A model generated the notes under the pieces. It worked only from the letters and a program-made list of their open reading frames with translations, did not search any database and was not told the DNA's origin. Positions 1 through 4,868 of a stretch of DNA of 5,403 nucleotides are shown here, one piece after another (position 1 is the stretch's first letter; each line of letters begins with the position of its first letter). The position numbers and the translations under genes are program-made. Source of the stretch: an uncultured bacterium. Lineage in GTDB: Bacteria > Patescibacteriota > Minisyncoccia > Phycocordibacterales > PALSA-1337. The stretch spans positions 1 to 5,403 of the forward strand of contig CAIPWS010000001.1 of the NCBI GenBank assembly GCA_903868845.1, given 5' to 3'.

Positions 1-264
1 ATCTATCACGAGGTCTGGCCACTCCGCCATACTATTTCTATAATATCTAAATGCTTTGAAATATACGCTCCACTTATCTCCAACGCGGATAATCTTGAAT
101 CCATCCTTCGCATCTTCCTTCGAAGCTCCAGAGAAACCGGCTGTGACGAAAACTACTTCATGACTGTCGGCCACAAGTCTCTTGGCTAGCTGTTCATTTA
201 CTATCTCAGCGCCGCCAGCCTGCGGATTTTTTCCATCCTTCCATGTGAGCCAGAGTATCTTCAT
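1..264 (-). CDS. Family-4 glycosyltransferase, N-terminal part (runs off the left edge)
   Basis: Only the first 88 codons lie in the window; the frame is open to base 1. It starts at ATG 264, one base after the TAA of the upstream glycosyltransferase, so it is probably translated as the next operon gene. The protein begins with MKILWLTWKD, a short beta strand typical of GT-B glycosyltransferases. A GGAEIVNEQLAKRL motif follows (residues 17-30), the glycine-rich loop and helix found at the start of family-4 (GT4) enzymes, then a second Rossmann strand HEVVFVTAGF and an acidic PDLVID near the cut. GT4 enzymes transfer a sugar from a nucleotide-sugar donor to a lipid-linked or glycan acceptor at the cytoplasmic membrane face. 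The catalytic C-terminal domain is outside the window, so donor and acceptor cannot be predicted. Family confidence is good from the N-terminal motif alone. Confidence 0.85.
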   Translation of the reverse strand, partial: MKILWLTWKDGKNPQAGGAEIVNEQLAKRLVADSHEVVFVTAGFSGASKEDAKDGFKIIRVGDKWSVYFKAFRYYRNSMAEWPDLVID

Positions 265-265
265 A

Positions 266-1210
266 TTATTTTATATTCTTCTTCTCGCGCACGATGTATA
301 GGGGTCTATTTGAAACCTCGCTCTTGATGCTTCCTATATATATGGCGACAAGTCCAAGACATGTCAAAACTATACCAATGAGGAATATCATGAGCACAGC
401 GAGCTGAACTATGGGGGCGATGTGCCACTTGAAGTAATCATCGAAGAGGTAGAGTTCAGCGAAAACTATGACACCACCTATACCGAAAACGCTAACTATG
501 AATGTTCCGAGATATCCAGCTATCTTGAGTGGGAAAAAGCTATGGGATACTGAGGAGTCCAAGGCGAGCTTCACCAGCTTCAACTTCGAATACGAAGCCT
601 TGCCTTTGAGTCTCTTGTCTGCCACGAACTCCACGTATTCACGCTTGAAGCCCAACCAATCTATAAGTCCACGAGTTATGCGATCATGTTCTGTAAATCT
701 GTTGAACTCATTTACAACTTTTCTATCTAACAAACGGAAATCTGTAGAACCTGACTTTATATATGTATCGCTTATAGCATTTATGATCTTGTAATAGAAA
801 AATGATCCAATCTTCTTTATGATATCTGCATCTTTGTTCTTGGTGCGCACACCTATGACGACGTCCGATCCTTGCTCCCACTTTTCAACAAGTTGTCTTA
901 TGAGTTCTGGTGGATGTTGAAGGTCAGCATCTATCATTATAACAGCGTCTCCTACAGCTGCGCTTATACCAGCGGACGTGGCTGCTTCTTTGCCGAAGTT
1001 TTTGGAAAGTTCGAGTGACTTGATATGCGAATTATTCTTCGTGAGTGAATCTATGACCACGGCGGATCCGTCGCTGGAGCCGTCATTTACTAGGATAAGC
1101 TCATAATCATATTTGGTTCCAGCAAGTACAGAAATAACTCTCTCAGTTATGAGTGAAATGTTTTGTTCTTCATTGAAGATCGGTATGACTATTGAAATAA
1201 TCTTTTGCAT
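266..1210 (-). CDS. Family-2 glycosyltransferase, polyprenol-phosphate (DPM1/GtrB-like) type with two C-terminal TM segments
   Basis: A 314-residue protein from ATG 1210. The frame extends upstream to a TTG at 1243, but that adds only a serine-rich stretch before the usual MxxISIVIPIFNEE start, so I prefer the ATG. GT-A motifs appear in order: VIPIFNEE (8-15), NDGSSDGS (42-49) for nucleotide binding, SKNFGKEAA (69-77), the metal-binding DAD of IDADLQHPPE (94-96), TDFRLLDRKVV (156-166) and RITRGLIDWLGF (177-188). These match dolichol/undecaprenyl-phosphate sugar transferases (GtrB, ArnC, DPM1 relatives). Two membrane segments, about 230-256 and 264-294, close the protein as in GtrB. The likely role is to transfer a hexose from a nucleotide sugar to undecaprenyl phosphate on the cytoplasmic side, feeding later glycan transfer. 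The sugar is unknown. The start overlaps the flippase 3' end by about 41 bp and no clear Shine-Dalgarno is visible, so translational coupling is likely. It ends in TAA. Confidence 0.92.
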   Translation of the reverse strand: MQKIISIVIPIFNEEQNISLITERVISVLAGTKYDYELILVNDGSSDGSAVVIDSLTKNNSHIKSLELSKNFGKEAATSAGISAAVGDAVIMIDADLQHPPELIRQLVEKWEQGSDVVIGVRTKNKDADIIKKIGSFFYYKIINAISDTYIKSGSTDFRLLDRKVVNEFNRFTEHDRITRGLIDWLGFKREYVEFVADKRLKGKASYSKLKLVKLALDSSVSHSFFPLKIAGYLGTFIVSVFGIGGVIVFAELYLFDDYFKWHIAPIVQLAVLMIFLIGIVLTCLGLVAIYIGSIKSEVSNRPLYIVREKKNIK

Positions 1211-2435
1211 AAATGATGATGAGTGGAATGATGACGATAACAAGTGAAATGATCAGATTGTTTAGAATGATATCTATAGTCGAATGATCTCTCCAAAATA
1301 TTGATCCGAGTAGAACCATACCTATGAGAGCTATGACTATAAGGAAAAATCTTCGCAGAGCCAAAAAGTAATATATGAAAATATTGGTGAGTGCCGCCAA
1401 TAACATCATTAGCCCTGCTTTTGGTAGAAAATACGCATATTGTGCATATTTCGCACCTATCATTACCTTCACTACCATATCATTAAACTTATAAAATGTA
1501 AATAGCCCCACTACAGCTATTATGAGGGATAAAATAAAGGCTTTTTTGAGGGGTTTTGCATTTTCTTTGAAGCTATTCTTGATCTTGACCGATGACAAAA
1601 GTACGGCCGCACTTGGGCCTATTGCGAAGAAAAGTATGCCAGCTATGACCGATATTCCACTATAAAGTCCGGCATCAACGGGGTTTAGACAGTGTTTGAC
1701 TATGAGGACATCGGCTGTGGAGAACAATGTTATGAGTCCAGATGCGAAGAGAACTAGACCTCCGAAGCGAAGTTCTCTAGCAACGCTTCCCTTCTCAAGA
1801 ATGTGAACATTTGTCTTGGCACCGAGGTGTAATGTGTCCTTCGTTTTGTATATCAAGTAGATAAGGAGAGCAACGTTCGCAAGAACAATGCCGACAGTTG
1901 CGCCGAAGACTCCTGCACCAAGTAAGACGAGTGCTGTGACGAAGATGAGTCTACCGGATGAAGATATGATACCAGCGAATGAAAGATCTTTGAATCTACC
2001 TGAGCCTTGGAGGTATGCGTTACGAAATGTCACCACTGCTGTGATAGGCAAAATGATAGCCAGACCTAAGAGTGGATATATGGTCGAGAAATGGAAAAAT
2101 GTGCGAACTGTTGTGAGTGAAAATAGAAGTATGACAAATATTATTCCGATTATCCAAAAAGCGATCTTCTGTAATTCGGTTATGATCGCATCTCTCTCAG
2201 CTGGATCTTCAGTGTTCGCGGTTATATTTATAACAACCATGGAAAAAGCTCCAAATATTATGCCCGCCTGAGATATGAGTGATATCAGTGCCTCAACGTC
2301 GCCGAAGTTGGCTGGTGAAAGTAGGCGTCCGAGTATGGGATAGAAAATGTAGTTGAGAAATGCTACGACCATGGAGCCAGAAAAATAAATGGCGTAGCGG
2401 CGCAAGAATATGTCGGATTTGAGTTTATTCAACAT
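1170..2435 (-). CDS. Polysaccharide/oligosaccharide flippase (Wzx-like, MOP superfamily)
   Basis: A 421-residue, very hydrophobic protein with about 12 predicted membrane segments, roughly at 14-36, 47-70, 88-110, 118-136, 150-170, 175-194, 224-247, 255-282, 297-316, 330-357, 360-379 and 386-411. The N-terminal pattern, a short basic lead followed by a TM helix and then GRLLSPANFGDVEAL (36-50), is characteristic of Wzx/PST-type exporters in the multidrug/oligosaccharidyl-lipid/polysaccharide (MOP) superfamily. The length is normal for the family. The expected job is to flip undecaprenyl-diphosphate-linked oligosaccharide across the cytoplasmic membrane. The ATG at 2435 lies inside the end of zwf, giving an 11-bp overlap. 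An AAAGG about 8 nt upstream is a possible ribosome binding site. The glycosyltransferases directly downstream fit a surface-glycan cluster. It ends in TGA at 1170-1172 after a natural-looking polar tail. The exact substrate cannot be read from sequence, and a lipid II-type flippase role is less likely given the neighbours. Confidence 0.88.
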   Translation of the reverse strand: MLNKLKSDIFLRRYAIYFSGSMVVAFLNYIFYPILGRLLSPANFGDVEALISLISQAGIIFGAFSMVVINITANTEDPAERDAIITELQKIAFWIIGIIFVILLFSLTTVRTFFHFSTIYPLLGLAIILPITAVVTFRNAYLQGSGRFKDLSFAGIISSSGRLIFVTALVLLGAGVFGATVGIVLANVALLIYLIYKTKDTLHLGAKTNVHILEKGSVARELRFGGLVLFASGLITLFSTADVLIVKHCLNPVDAGLYSGISVIAGILFFAIGPSAAVLLSSVKIKNSFKENAKPLKKAFILSLIIAVVGLFTFYKFNDMVVKVMIGAKYAQYAYFLPKAGLMMLLAALTNIFIYYFLALRRFFLIVIALIGMVLLGSIFWRDHSTIDIILNNLIISLVIVIIPLIIIYAKDYFNSHTDLQ

Positions 2436-3831
2436 CGGCAGAGCCTTTATTATATTTTTTAAGTGTCAATTTCGACCAACCTTCTAGGATCGGTGTGATG
2501 AACTTCCACGAAGCCATGATCTCGTCTGTGGAGGCGAAAAGTGTTTGGTCACCTGTGACGACGTCGTTCAAGAGTCGCTCATAATCATCTGGCATGACGC
2601 CGAAAGAAGTCACGTCCGAATATTTGAACTTGAGAATCTTCGATTCGGTGATAAGTCCTGGGCCTGGAGTCTTCACGAAAAATCTTATCTTTATTCCCTC
2701 GTCTGGTTGAATTCTGAAAGTTAAGATGTTCTGCTTCACTGGATCATGCTCATGCTTCTTGTCTTCTGTATTTTTGAAGTAGACATCGATCTCGGTTTTC
2801 GTCTCGGCCATGGCTTTGCCGGTTTCTAGATAGAATGGAACATTTTTCCATCTTGAAAGGCCTACGTTTGCTTCTATGCGAACGTACGTCTCAGTTTTGG
2901 ATCCTGCAGCCACACCTTCTTCTGAGATATAGCCGTTGTATTGACCTCTGACAACTTTCTCATGGATATGACGCTCAGGTATAGATGATAACTTTCTTAG
3001 AACTTGTGATCTGGCGTTGCGGATGTCAGTTGCAGAAAATGAATCGGGCTTATCCATGGCTATCAAGGCCAGCATCATAAGTATGTGGTTTTGACCGACA
3101 TCGCGTATAGCGCCGAGTGAGTCATAAAATTTGCCGCGGCCATTCATGCCTATCGACTCGAAAAGTTTTATATGAACTCGGTCTATATGGTTCGCATTCC
3201 AAAGAGGCTCAAACATAGAGTTTGCGAACCTGAAAGCCAAAATGTTTTGTAGGGCTTCCTTCGCCAGATAATGATCTATACGGAAAATCTGACTTTCTTT
3301 GAAGAGTTTTCCGAGGAGTGCGTCGAGTTGTTGAGCGGTTTTGGTATTGTTTCCGAAGGGCTTTTCTATGAGTATGCGCGTCCAGCCCGTTTCGTCAGAG
3401 CATGGGAGTGCCAGCTTCGAGTCGTGGATCTGATGTAGGATGCCTTCATATAGGTCTGGTGGCACAGAAAGATGGAAAAGTTTGTTCGAGCATTGACCCC
3501 AGGATTTGTCGATCTCGGTGAGTCTGTTTGCGAGAGCCTTGTAAGAATCTGGTTGATCGAAAAGTCCTTGCACGTAGATTATGTGATCGAGGAAATGTTT
3601 TACATCTTCTTCTTTGAATTGGCCGACACGGATATTTAGTTTTGAGCGGATGAATTCGCGGAATTCCTCTCTGGTAAATGGTCTACGCGAAAAACCGACT
3701 ATTGCGAAACGTTTTGGTAAGAGTCTCTTCGAGTATAAGGACAGCAAGGCTGGCAGGAGTTTTCTAGAGGCCAGATCTCCGGTGATGCCAAAAATAACGA
3801 ATATTGTCGGATATAAGGCGGTAGGTGCCAT
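2425..3831 (-). CDS. zwf: Glucose-6-phosphate 1-dehydrogenase
   Basis: A complete 468-residue enzyme, within the family's usual range. It oxidises glucose-6-phosphate to 6-phosphogluconolactone in the cytoplasm while reducing NADP+, the first step of the oxidative pentose phosphate path. The N-terminal Rossmann fingerprint GITGDLASRKLLPAL covers residues 15-29. EKPFG (156-160) is the conserved substrate-site loop. RIDHYLAKE (184-192) is the family signature, carrying the substrate-binding Asp-His and Lys, but with Ala190 where most members have Gly. FEPLWN (207-212), a GRGKFYD stretch and RDVGQNH (243-249), with the presumed general-base histidine at 249, follow. VRGQY, VPFYLETGK and NDVVTGDQTLF are further family blocks towards the C-terminus. 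All catalytic positions I can place are present, so it should be active. It is the first gene of the left-hand run, overlaps the flippase by 11 bp, and has an extended -10 promoter 6 nt before its ATG. Cofactor preference (NADP versus NAD) is not decided here. Confidence 0.96.
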   Translation of the reverse strand: MAPTALYPTIFVIFGITGDLASRKLLPALLSLYSKRLLPKRFAIVGFSRRPFTREEFREFIRSKLNIRVGQFKEEDVKHFLDHIIYVQGLFDQPDSYKALANRLTEIDKSWGQCSNKLFHLSVPPDLYEGILHQIHDSKLALPCSDETGWTRILIEKPFGNNTKTAQQLDALLGKLFKESQIFRIDHYLAKEALQNILAFRFANSMFEPLWNANHIDRVHIKLFESIGMNGRGKFYDSLGAIRDVGQNHILMMLALIAMDKPDSFSATDIRNARSQVLRKLSSIPERHIHEKVVRGQYNGYISEEGVAAGSKTETYVRIEANVGLSRWKNVPFYLETGKAMAETKTEIDVYFKNTEDKKHEHDPVKQNILTFRIQPDEGIKIRFFVKTPGPGLITESKILKFKYSDVTSFGVMPDDYERLLNDVVTGDQTLFASTDEIMASWKFITPILEGWSKLTLKKYNKGSADVE

Positions 3832-3837
3832 GGGGTT

Positions 3838-3846
3838 ATTCTAGCA
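3838..3846 (-). promoter_or_regulatory. Extended -10 promoter for zwf, predicting a leaderless mRNA
   Basis: On the minus strand the sequence TGC-TAGAAT is followed by six bases and then the zwf ATG. TAGAAT matches the -10 consensus at 5 of 6 positions, and the TGn just before it is the extended -10 element that can replace a -35 box. The region 17-18 nt upstream is only T-rich, with no good TTGACA. A start site 6-7 nt downstream of the -10 would fall at or next to the A of ATG 3831. No Shine-Dalgarno is present in the AACCCC between them. A leaderless transcript is inferred, not shown. Confidence 0.55.
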
Positions 3847-3888
3847 CTATTTACTAGCCAAAAAAATGGTCGGGTTTTGCGGTGAGTT

Positions 3889-4080
3889 CTAGAAGTCCTC
3901 GCCCCATTTTTCCCAGATAGGATATAGGTTACCGGCGATGAAGACTGCTGGTAGGACTATGAGGGCTGTTCCAGCCCAAAGTAGGAAGAAAAAGACTTTT
4001 GGTGCAACTTCAATAATGTGCTTGAGGATCTCCCCCCAAACTTTCCAAAGTTCCGCAAATACGTCGCCGATGATTTCCAT
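3889..4080 (-). CDS. Small single-pass membrane protein of unknown function
   Basis: A 63-residue ORF from ATG 4080 to TAG 3889-3891. A TTG at 4119 would add 13 residues, but the ATG is better placed relative to a -10-like hexamer. I do not recognise a named family. The layout is ordered, as in real proteins: an amphipathic acidic/aromatic stretch (MEIIGDVFAELWKVWGEIL), then a hydrophobic span at about residues 27-50 (FFFLLWAGTALIVLPAVFIAG is its core), then a short tryptophan-containing charged tail ending EKWGEDF. The many Trp and Tyr residues near both ends of the hydrophobic span fit membrane interfaces. It precedes zwf in the same direction with about 57 bp between, and zwf has its own promoter. 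A T7 run at about 3861-3867 follows this gene without an obvious hairpin. Function unknown; a chance ORF cannot be excluded, though its amino acid pattern argues against it. Confidence 0.55.
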   Translation of the reverse strand: MEIIGDVFAELWKVWGEILKHIIEVAPKVFFFLLWAGTALIVLPAVFIAGNLYPIWEKWGEDF

Positions 4081-4087
4081 AACGTCG

Positions 4088-4093
4088 ATTATG
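4088..4093 (-). promoter_or_regulatory. -10-like box before the small membrane-protein gene
   Basis: The minus strand reads CATAAT, 5 of 6 matches to TATAAT, seven bases before the ATG at 4080. This is almost the same geometry as the zwf promoter. No convincing -35 is present at 16-18 bp; a TTGCAC lies 20 bp upstream (4114-4119). If used, it would give a leaderless message and would support ATG 4080 as the start. Confidence 0.3.
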
Positions 4094-4223
4094 TTAGCGC
4101 AAGAGTCGGTGTAGTGCAAGAAGTGTGTAAGGTGCTCAGCGAGACGTATCGGTGCGCCGGCACGACAAGGTTGTGGGTATTTGAAAGTTGGAGGGGCTGG
4201 GTATGTCGTCTAAAAAGAGGGGT

Positions 4224-4285
4224 TTATCCACATCTATAAACTAGAATCGCACGGTTGAGCCATTCTTGTTTATAGATGTTGATAA
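4224..4285. repeat. 62-bp imperfect inverted repeat with DnaA-box-like outer ends
   Basis: Arms 4224-4247 and 4262-4285 pair at 22 of 24 positions, with mismatches at 4229/4280 and 4242/4267, around a 14-nt centre. The outer end of the left arm reads TTATCCACA (4224-4232), a perfect match to the TTWTNCACA DnaA box. The right arm read on the minus strand gives TTATCAACA (4285-4277), one mismatch away. Both strands have a T5 run about 7-8 nt outside the repeat, so a two-way terminator is an alternative reading. The symmetry is seen directly; DnaA binding is inference. Confidence 0.75.
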
Positions 4286-4291
4286 GTGGTC

Positions 4292-4303
4292 GTTTTTAAA
4301 AAC
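4292..4303. repeat. 12-bp perfect palindrome GTTTTTAAAAAC
   Basis: A self-complementary AT-rich site lying between the large inverted repeat and the GC-rich stem-loop. Its T5 half on the minus strand also serves as the U-tract of the predicted terminator, and its T5 half on the plus strand lies 8 nt after the large inverted repeat. That double use is the simplest explanation of the palindrome. Confidence 0.6.
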
Positions 4304-4325
4304 ATGTGCCAACCCCACCGGCACA
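4293..4325 (-). terminator. Probable rho-independent terminator of the tRNA-side transcript
   Basis: On the minus strand, TGTGCC (4325-4320) pairs perfectly with GGCACA (4310-4305) across a G-rich 9-nt loop. TG and then T5 (4302-4298) follow. A six-pair, mostly GC stem plus a short U-tract fits an intrinsic terminator for transcription coming from ddl, the tRNAs and the short basic ORF. The U-tract is only five long, so efficiency is uncertain. Confidence 0.55.
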
Positions 4326-4337
4326 CACACTATTTAC

Positions 4338-4383
4338 CTATATATGAAAATTGAGCCTTATTATGGCCTAATTTCTATATATG
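4338..4383. repeat. 9-bp direct repeats exactly bracketing a hairpin
   Basis: CTATATATG occurs at 4338-4346 and again at 4375-4383. The 28 bases between form an imperfect hairpin: AAATT (4348-4352) with AATTT (4370-4374), and GCC (4355-4357) with GGC (4365-4367), around a TTATTAT loop. The repeats abut the hairpin within one base. It is far too short to be an insertion sequence. Confidence 0.5.
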
Positions 4384-4419
4384 CTCAGATAGCACGTCTG
4401 TTCCCACACCAACAACATT

Positions 4420-4453
4420 TCCCCGCGCATTCCACCCCACGACCGCGCGGAGA
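4420..4453. repeat. GC-rich stem-loop
   Basis: CCGCGC (4423-4428) is complementary to GCGCGG (4445-4450) across a 16-nt loop. On the minus-strand RNA the stem can extend to nine pairs (4420-4428 with 4445-4453) using one G-U wobble at 4422/4451, a pair not available as Watson-Crick on the plus strand. It is markedly more GC-rich than its surroundings. No U-tract follows on either side, so it is not a standard terminator. Confidence 0.5.
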
Positions 4454-4467
4454 GTAACACATACTTT

Positions 4468-4608
4468 TCATGACCTTTTGAACTTTGACGTCTTTCCCGA
4501 CACTTTTGGAGTTTTTCTCAAATCTCTTAATGATTTCAAAACCTTAAATTTACCATCTTTATAATCCTTTCTAGATGATCTGATTTTACTAATAATTGAT
4601 GTGTTCAT
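4468..4608 (-). CDS. Short basic protein of unknown function (46 aa), possibly antitoxin-like
   Basis: ATG 4608 to TGA 4468-4470 encodes 46 residues, with an in-frame TAA shortly upstream, so this ATG is the only plausible start. The protein is strongly basic, with many Lys and Arg and few acidic residues. It contains a helix-like stretch, RSSRKDYKDGKFKVLKSLRD (residues 10-29), then a lysine/serine-rich tail. The helix resembles, by eye, the C-terminal segment of some small type II antitoxins, in which 'the spacing Y-x-x-G-K' precedes 'LxSLRDL'; this is a weak pattern impression. No toxin gene is adjacent. It begins 27 nt after tRNA-Val in the same direction, so it may be read from the tRNA promoter. 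No clear Shine-Dalgarno is present. A 46-codon open frame can occur by chance; the biased composition is the main argument for it. Confidence 0.4.
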   Translation of the reverse strand: MNTSIISKIRSSRKDYKDGKFKVLKSLRDLRKTPKVSGKTSKFKRS

Positions 4609-4635
4609 TATTGGATGAAATGATTAAATAGCTTG

Positions 4636-4709
4636 TGCGCCCTGCAGGAATCGAACCTGCGACCTCACCCGTGTGAAGGGTGCGCTCTAGCCAACTGAGC
4701 TAAGGGTGC
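4636..4709 (-). tRNA. tRNA-Val (anticodon CAC)
   Basis: A 74-nt cloverleaf. It has acceptor GCACCCT, TA at 8-9, D arm GCTC/GAGC with AGTTGGCTA loop, anticodon stem CACCC/GGGTG with loop TTCACAC (anticodon CAC, reading GUG), variable loop AGGTC, T arm GCAGG-TTCGATT-CCTGC and discriminator A. The acceptor stem has one A3-C70 mismatch. The 3' end is followed by CAA, so CCA must be added by the tRNA nucleotidyltransferase. It lies 29 nt after tRNA-Ala, so the two are probably co-transcribed. Confidence 0.95.
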
Positions 4710-4738
4710 AACCGATTTGTTACATAATACACAATTTG

Positions 4739-4811
4739 TGGACCTGAGCGGACTCGAACCGCTTGCCTCCTCATTGCAAATGAGGCGCTCTACCAGGTGA
4801 GCTACAGGCCC
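4739..4811 (-). tRNA. tRNA-Ala (anticodon TGC)
   Basis: A 73-nt cloverleaf. It has acceptor GGGCCTG paired with CAGGTCC, D arm GCTC/GAGC, anticodon stem CCTCA/TGAGG with loop TTTGCAA (anticodon UGC), T arm AGCGG-TTCGAGT-CCGCT and discriminator A73. The third acceptor pair is G3-U70, the classic identity element for alanyl-tRNA synthetase, which confirms the anticodon-based assignment. CCA is not encoded (CAA follows). It is preceded by a sigma-70-like promoter in the end of ddl. Confidence 0.97.
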
Positions 4812-4817
4812 AAAATA

Positions 4818-4831
4818 ACCATAATTATGGT
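4818..4831. repeat. 14-bp perfect palindrome in the tRNA leader
   Basis: ACCATAATTATGGT is fully self-complementary. It lies between the -10 box of the tRNA promoter and the 5' end of tRNA-Ala, beginning about where the transcript would start. It could be an operator or a weak leader hairpin (5-bp stem, AATT loop). It is AT-rich, and a chance occurrence in a window this size is not negligible. Confidence 0.45.
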
Positions 4832-4838
4832 CAGCGGC

Positions 4839-4868
4839 ATTATACTACATCTATCTTTTTAGTGCCAA
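4839..4868 (-). promoter_or_regulatory. Sigma-70-like promoter for the tRNA-Ala/tRNA-Val pair
   Basis: The minus strand carries TTGGCA (4868-4863, 5 of 6 to TTGACA), an 18-bp spacer and a perfect TATAAT (4844-4839). The expected start is near 4832, about 20 nt before the tRNA-Ala 5' end. The -35 box and part of the spacer overlap the last codons of ddl, so the tRNAs can be made independently of ddl read-through. Confidence 0.65.

Larger units (their letters stand above)
4120..4467. other. Gene-poor interval with dense inverted and direct repeats
   Basis: About 350 bases separate the small membrane protein from the short basic ORF. The open frames on either strand here do not look like proteins. 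From low to high coordinates it holds a 62-bp imperfect inverted repeat (4224-4285), a 12-bp palindrome (4292-4303), a GC-rich stem-loop followed on the minus strand by T5 (4293-4325), a 9-bp direct repeat bracketing a hairpin (4338-4383), and a GC-rich hairpin (4420-4453). I see no tmRNA, RNase P, SRP or tRNA signature. An origin or DnaA-binding locus, a structured RNA, or a compound terminator region are all possible. Confidence 0.5.

Noticed and set aside
468..794. Plus-strand open frame of 108 codons
   Set aside because: It lies opposite the GT2 gene, whose motifs are unambiguous, and its translation has no coherent domain or composition.
1170..1172. TGA recoded as an amino acid, as in Gracilibacteria and Absconditabacteria
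   Set aside because: TGA ends the flippase at a natural length, and no in-frame TGA occurs within the conserved parts of zwf, the glycosyltransferases or ddl.
1888..2271. Plus-strand open frame of 127 codons
   Set aside because: It is antisense to the flippase gene and mirrors its codon bias; no recognisable protein features.
4224..4383. CRISPR array or insertion sequence
   Set aside because: There are no regularly spaced repeats of CRISPR length and no transposase frame; the repeats are single inverted or direct pairs.
4018..4457. Two plus-strand open frames of 73 and 63 codons (4018-4239 and 4266-4457)
   Set aside because: Their translations look random, they run across the inverted repeats and GC hairpins, and the first is partly antisense to the small membrane-protein gene.
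4120..4467. tmRNA, RNase P RNA or SRP RNA in the gene-poor interval
   Set aside because: I looked on both strands for the tRNA-like ends of tmRNA, the RNase P core and the SRP tetraloop region and found none.
4725..4733. A further DnaA-box-like sequence, TAATACACA
   Set aside because: It has one mismatch at a conserved position and lies in the AT-rich spacer between the two tRNAs; a single 8-of-9 match in such DNA is expected by chance.
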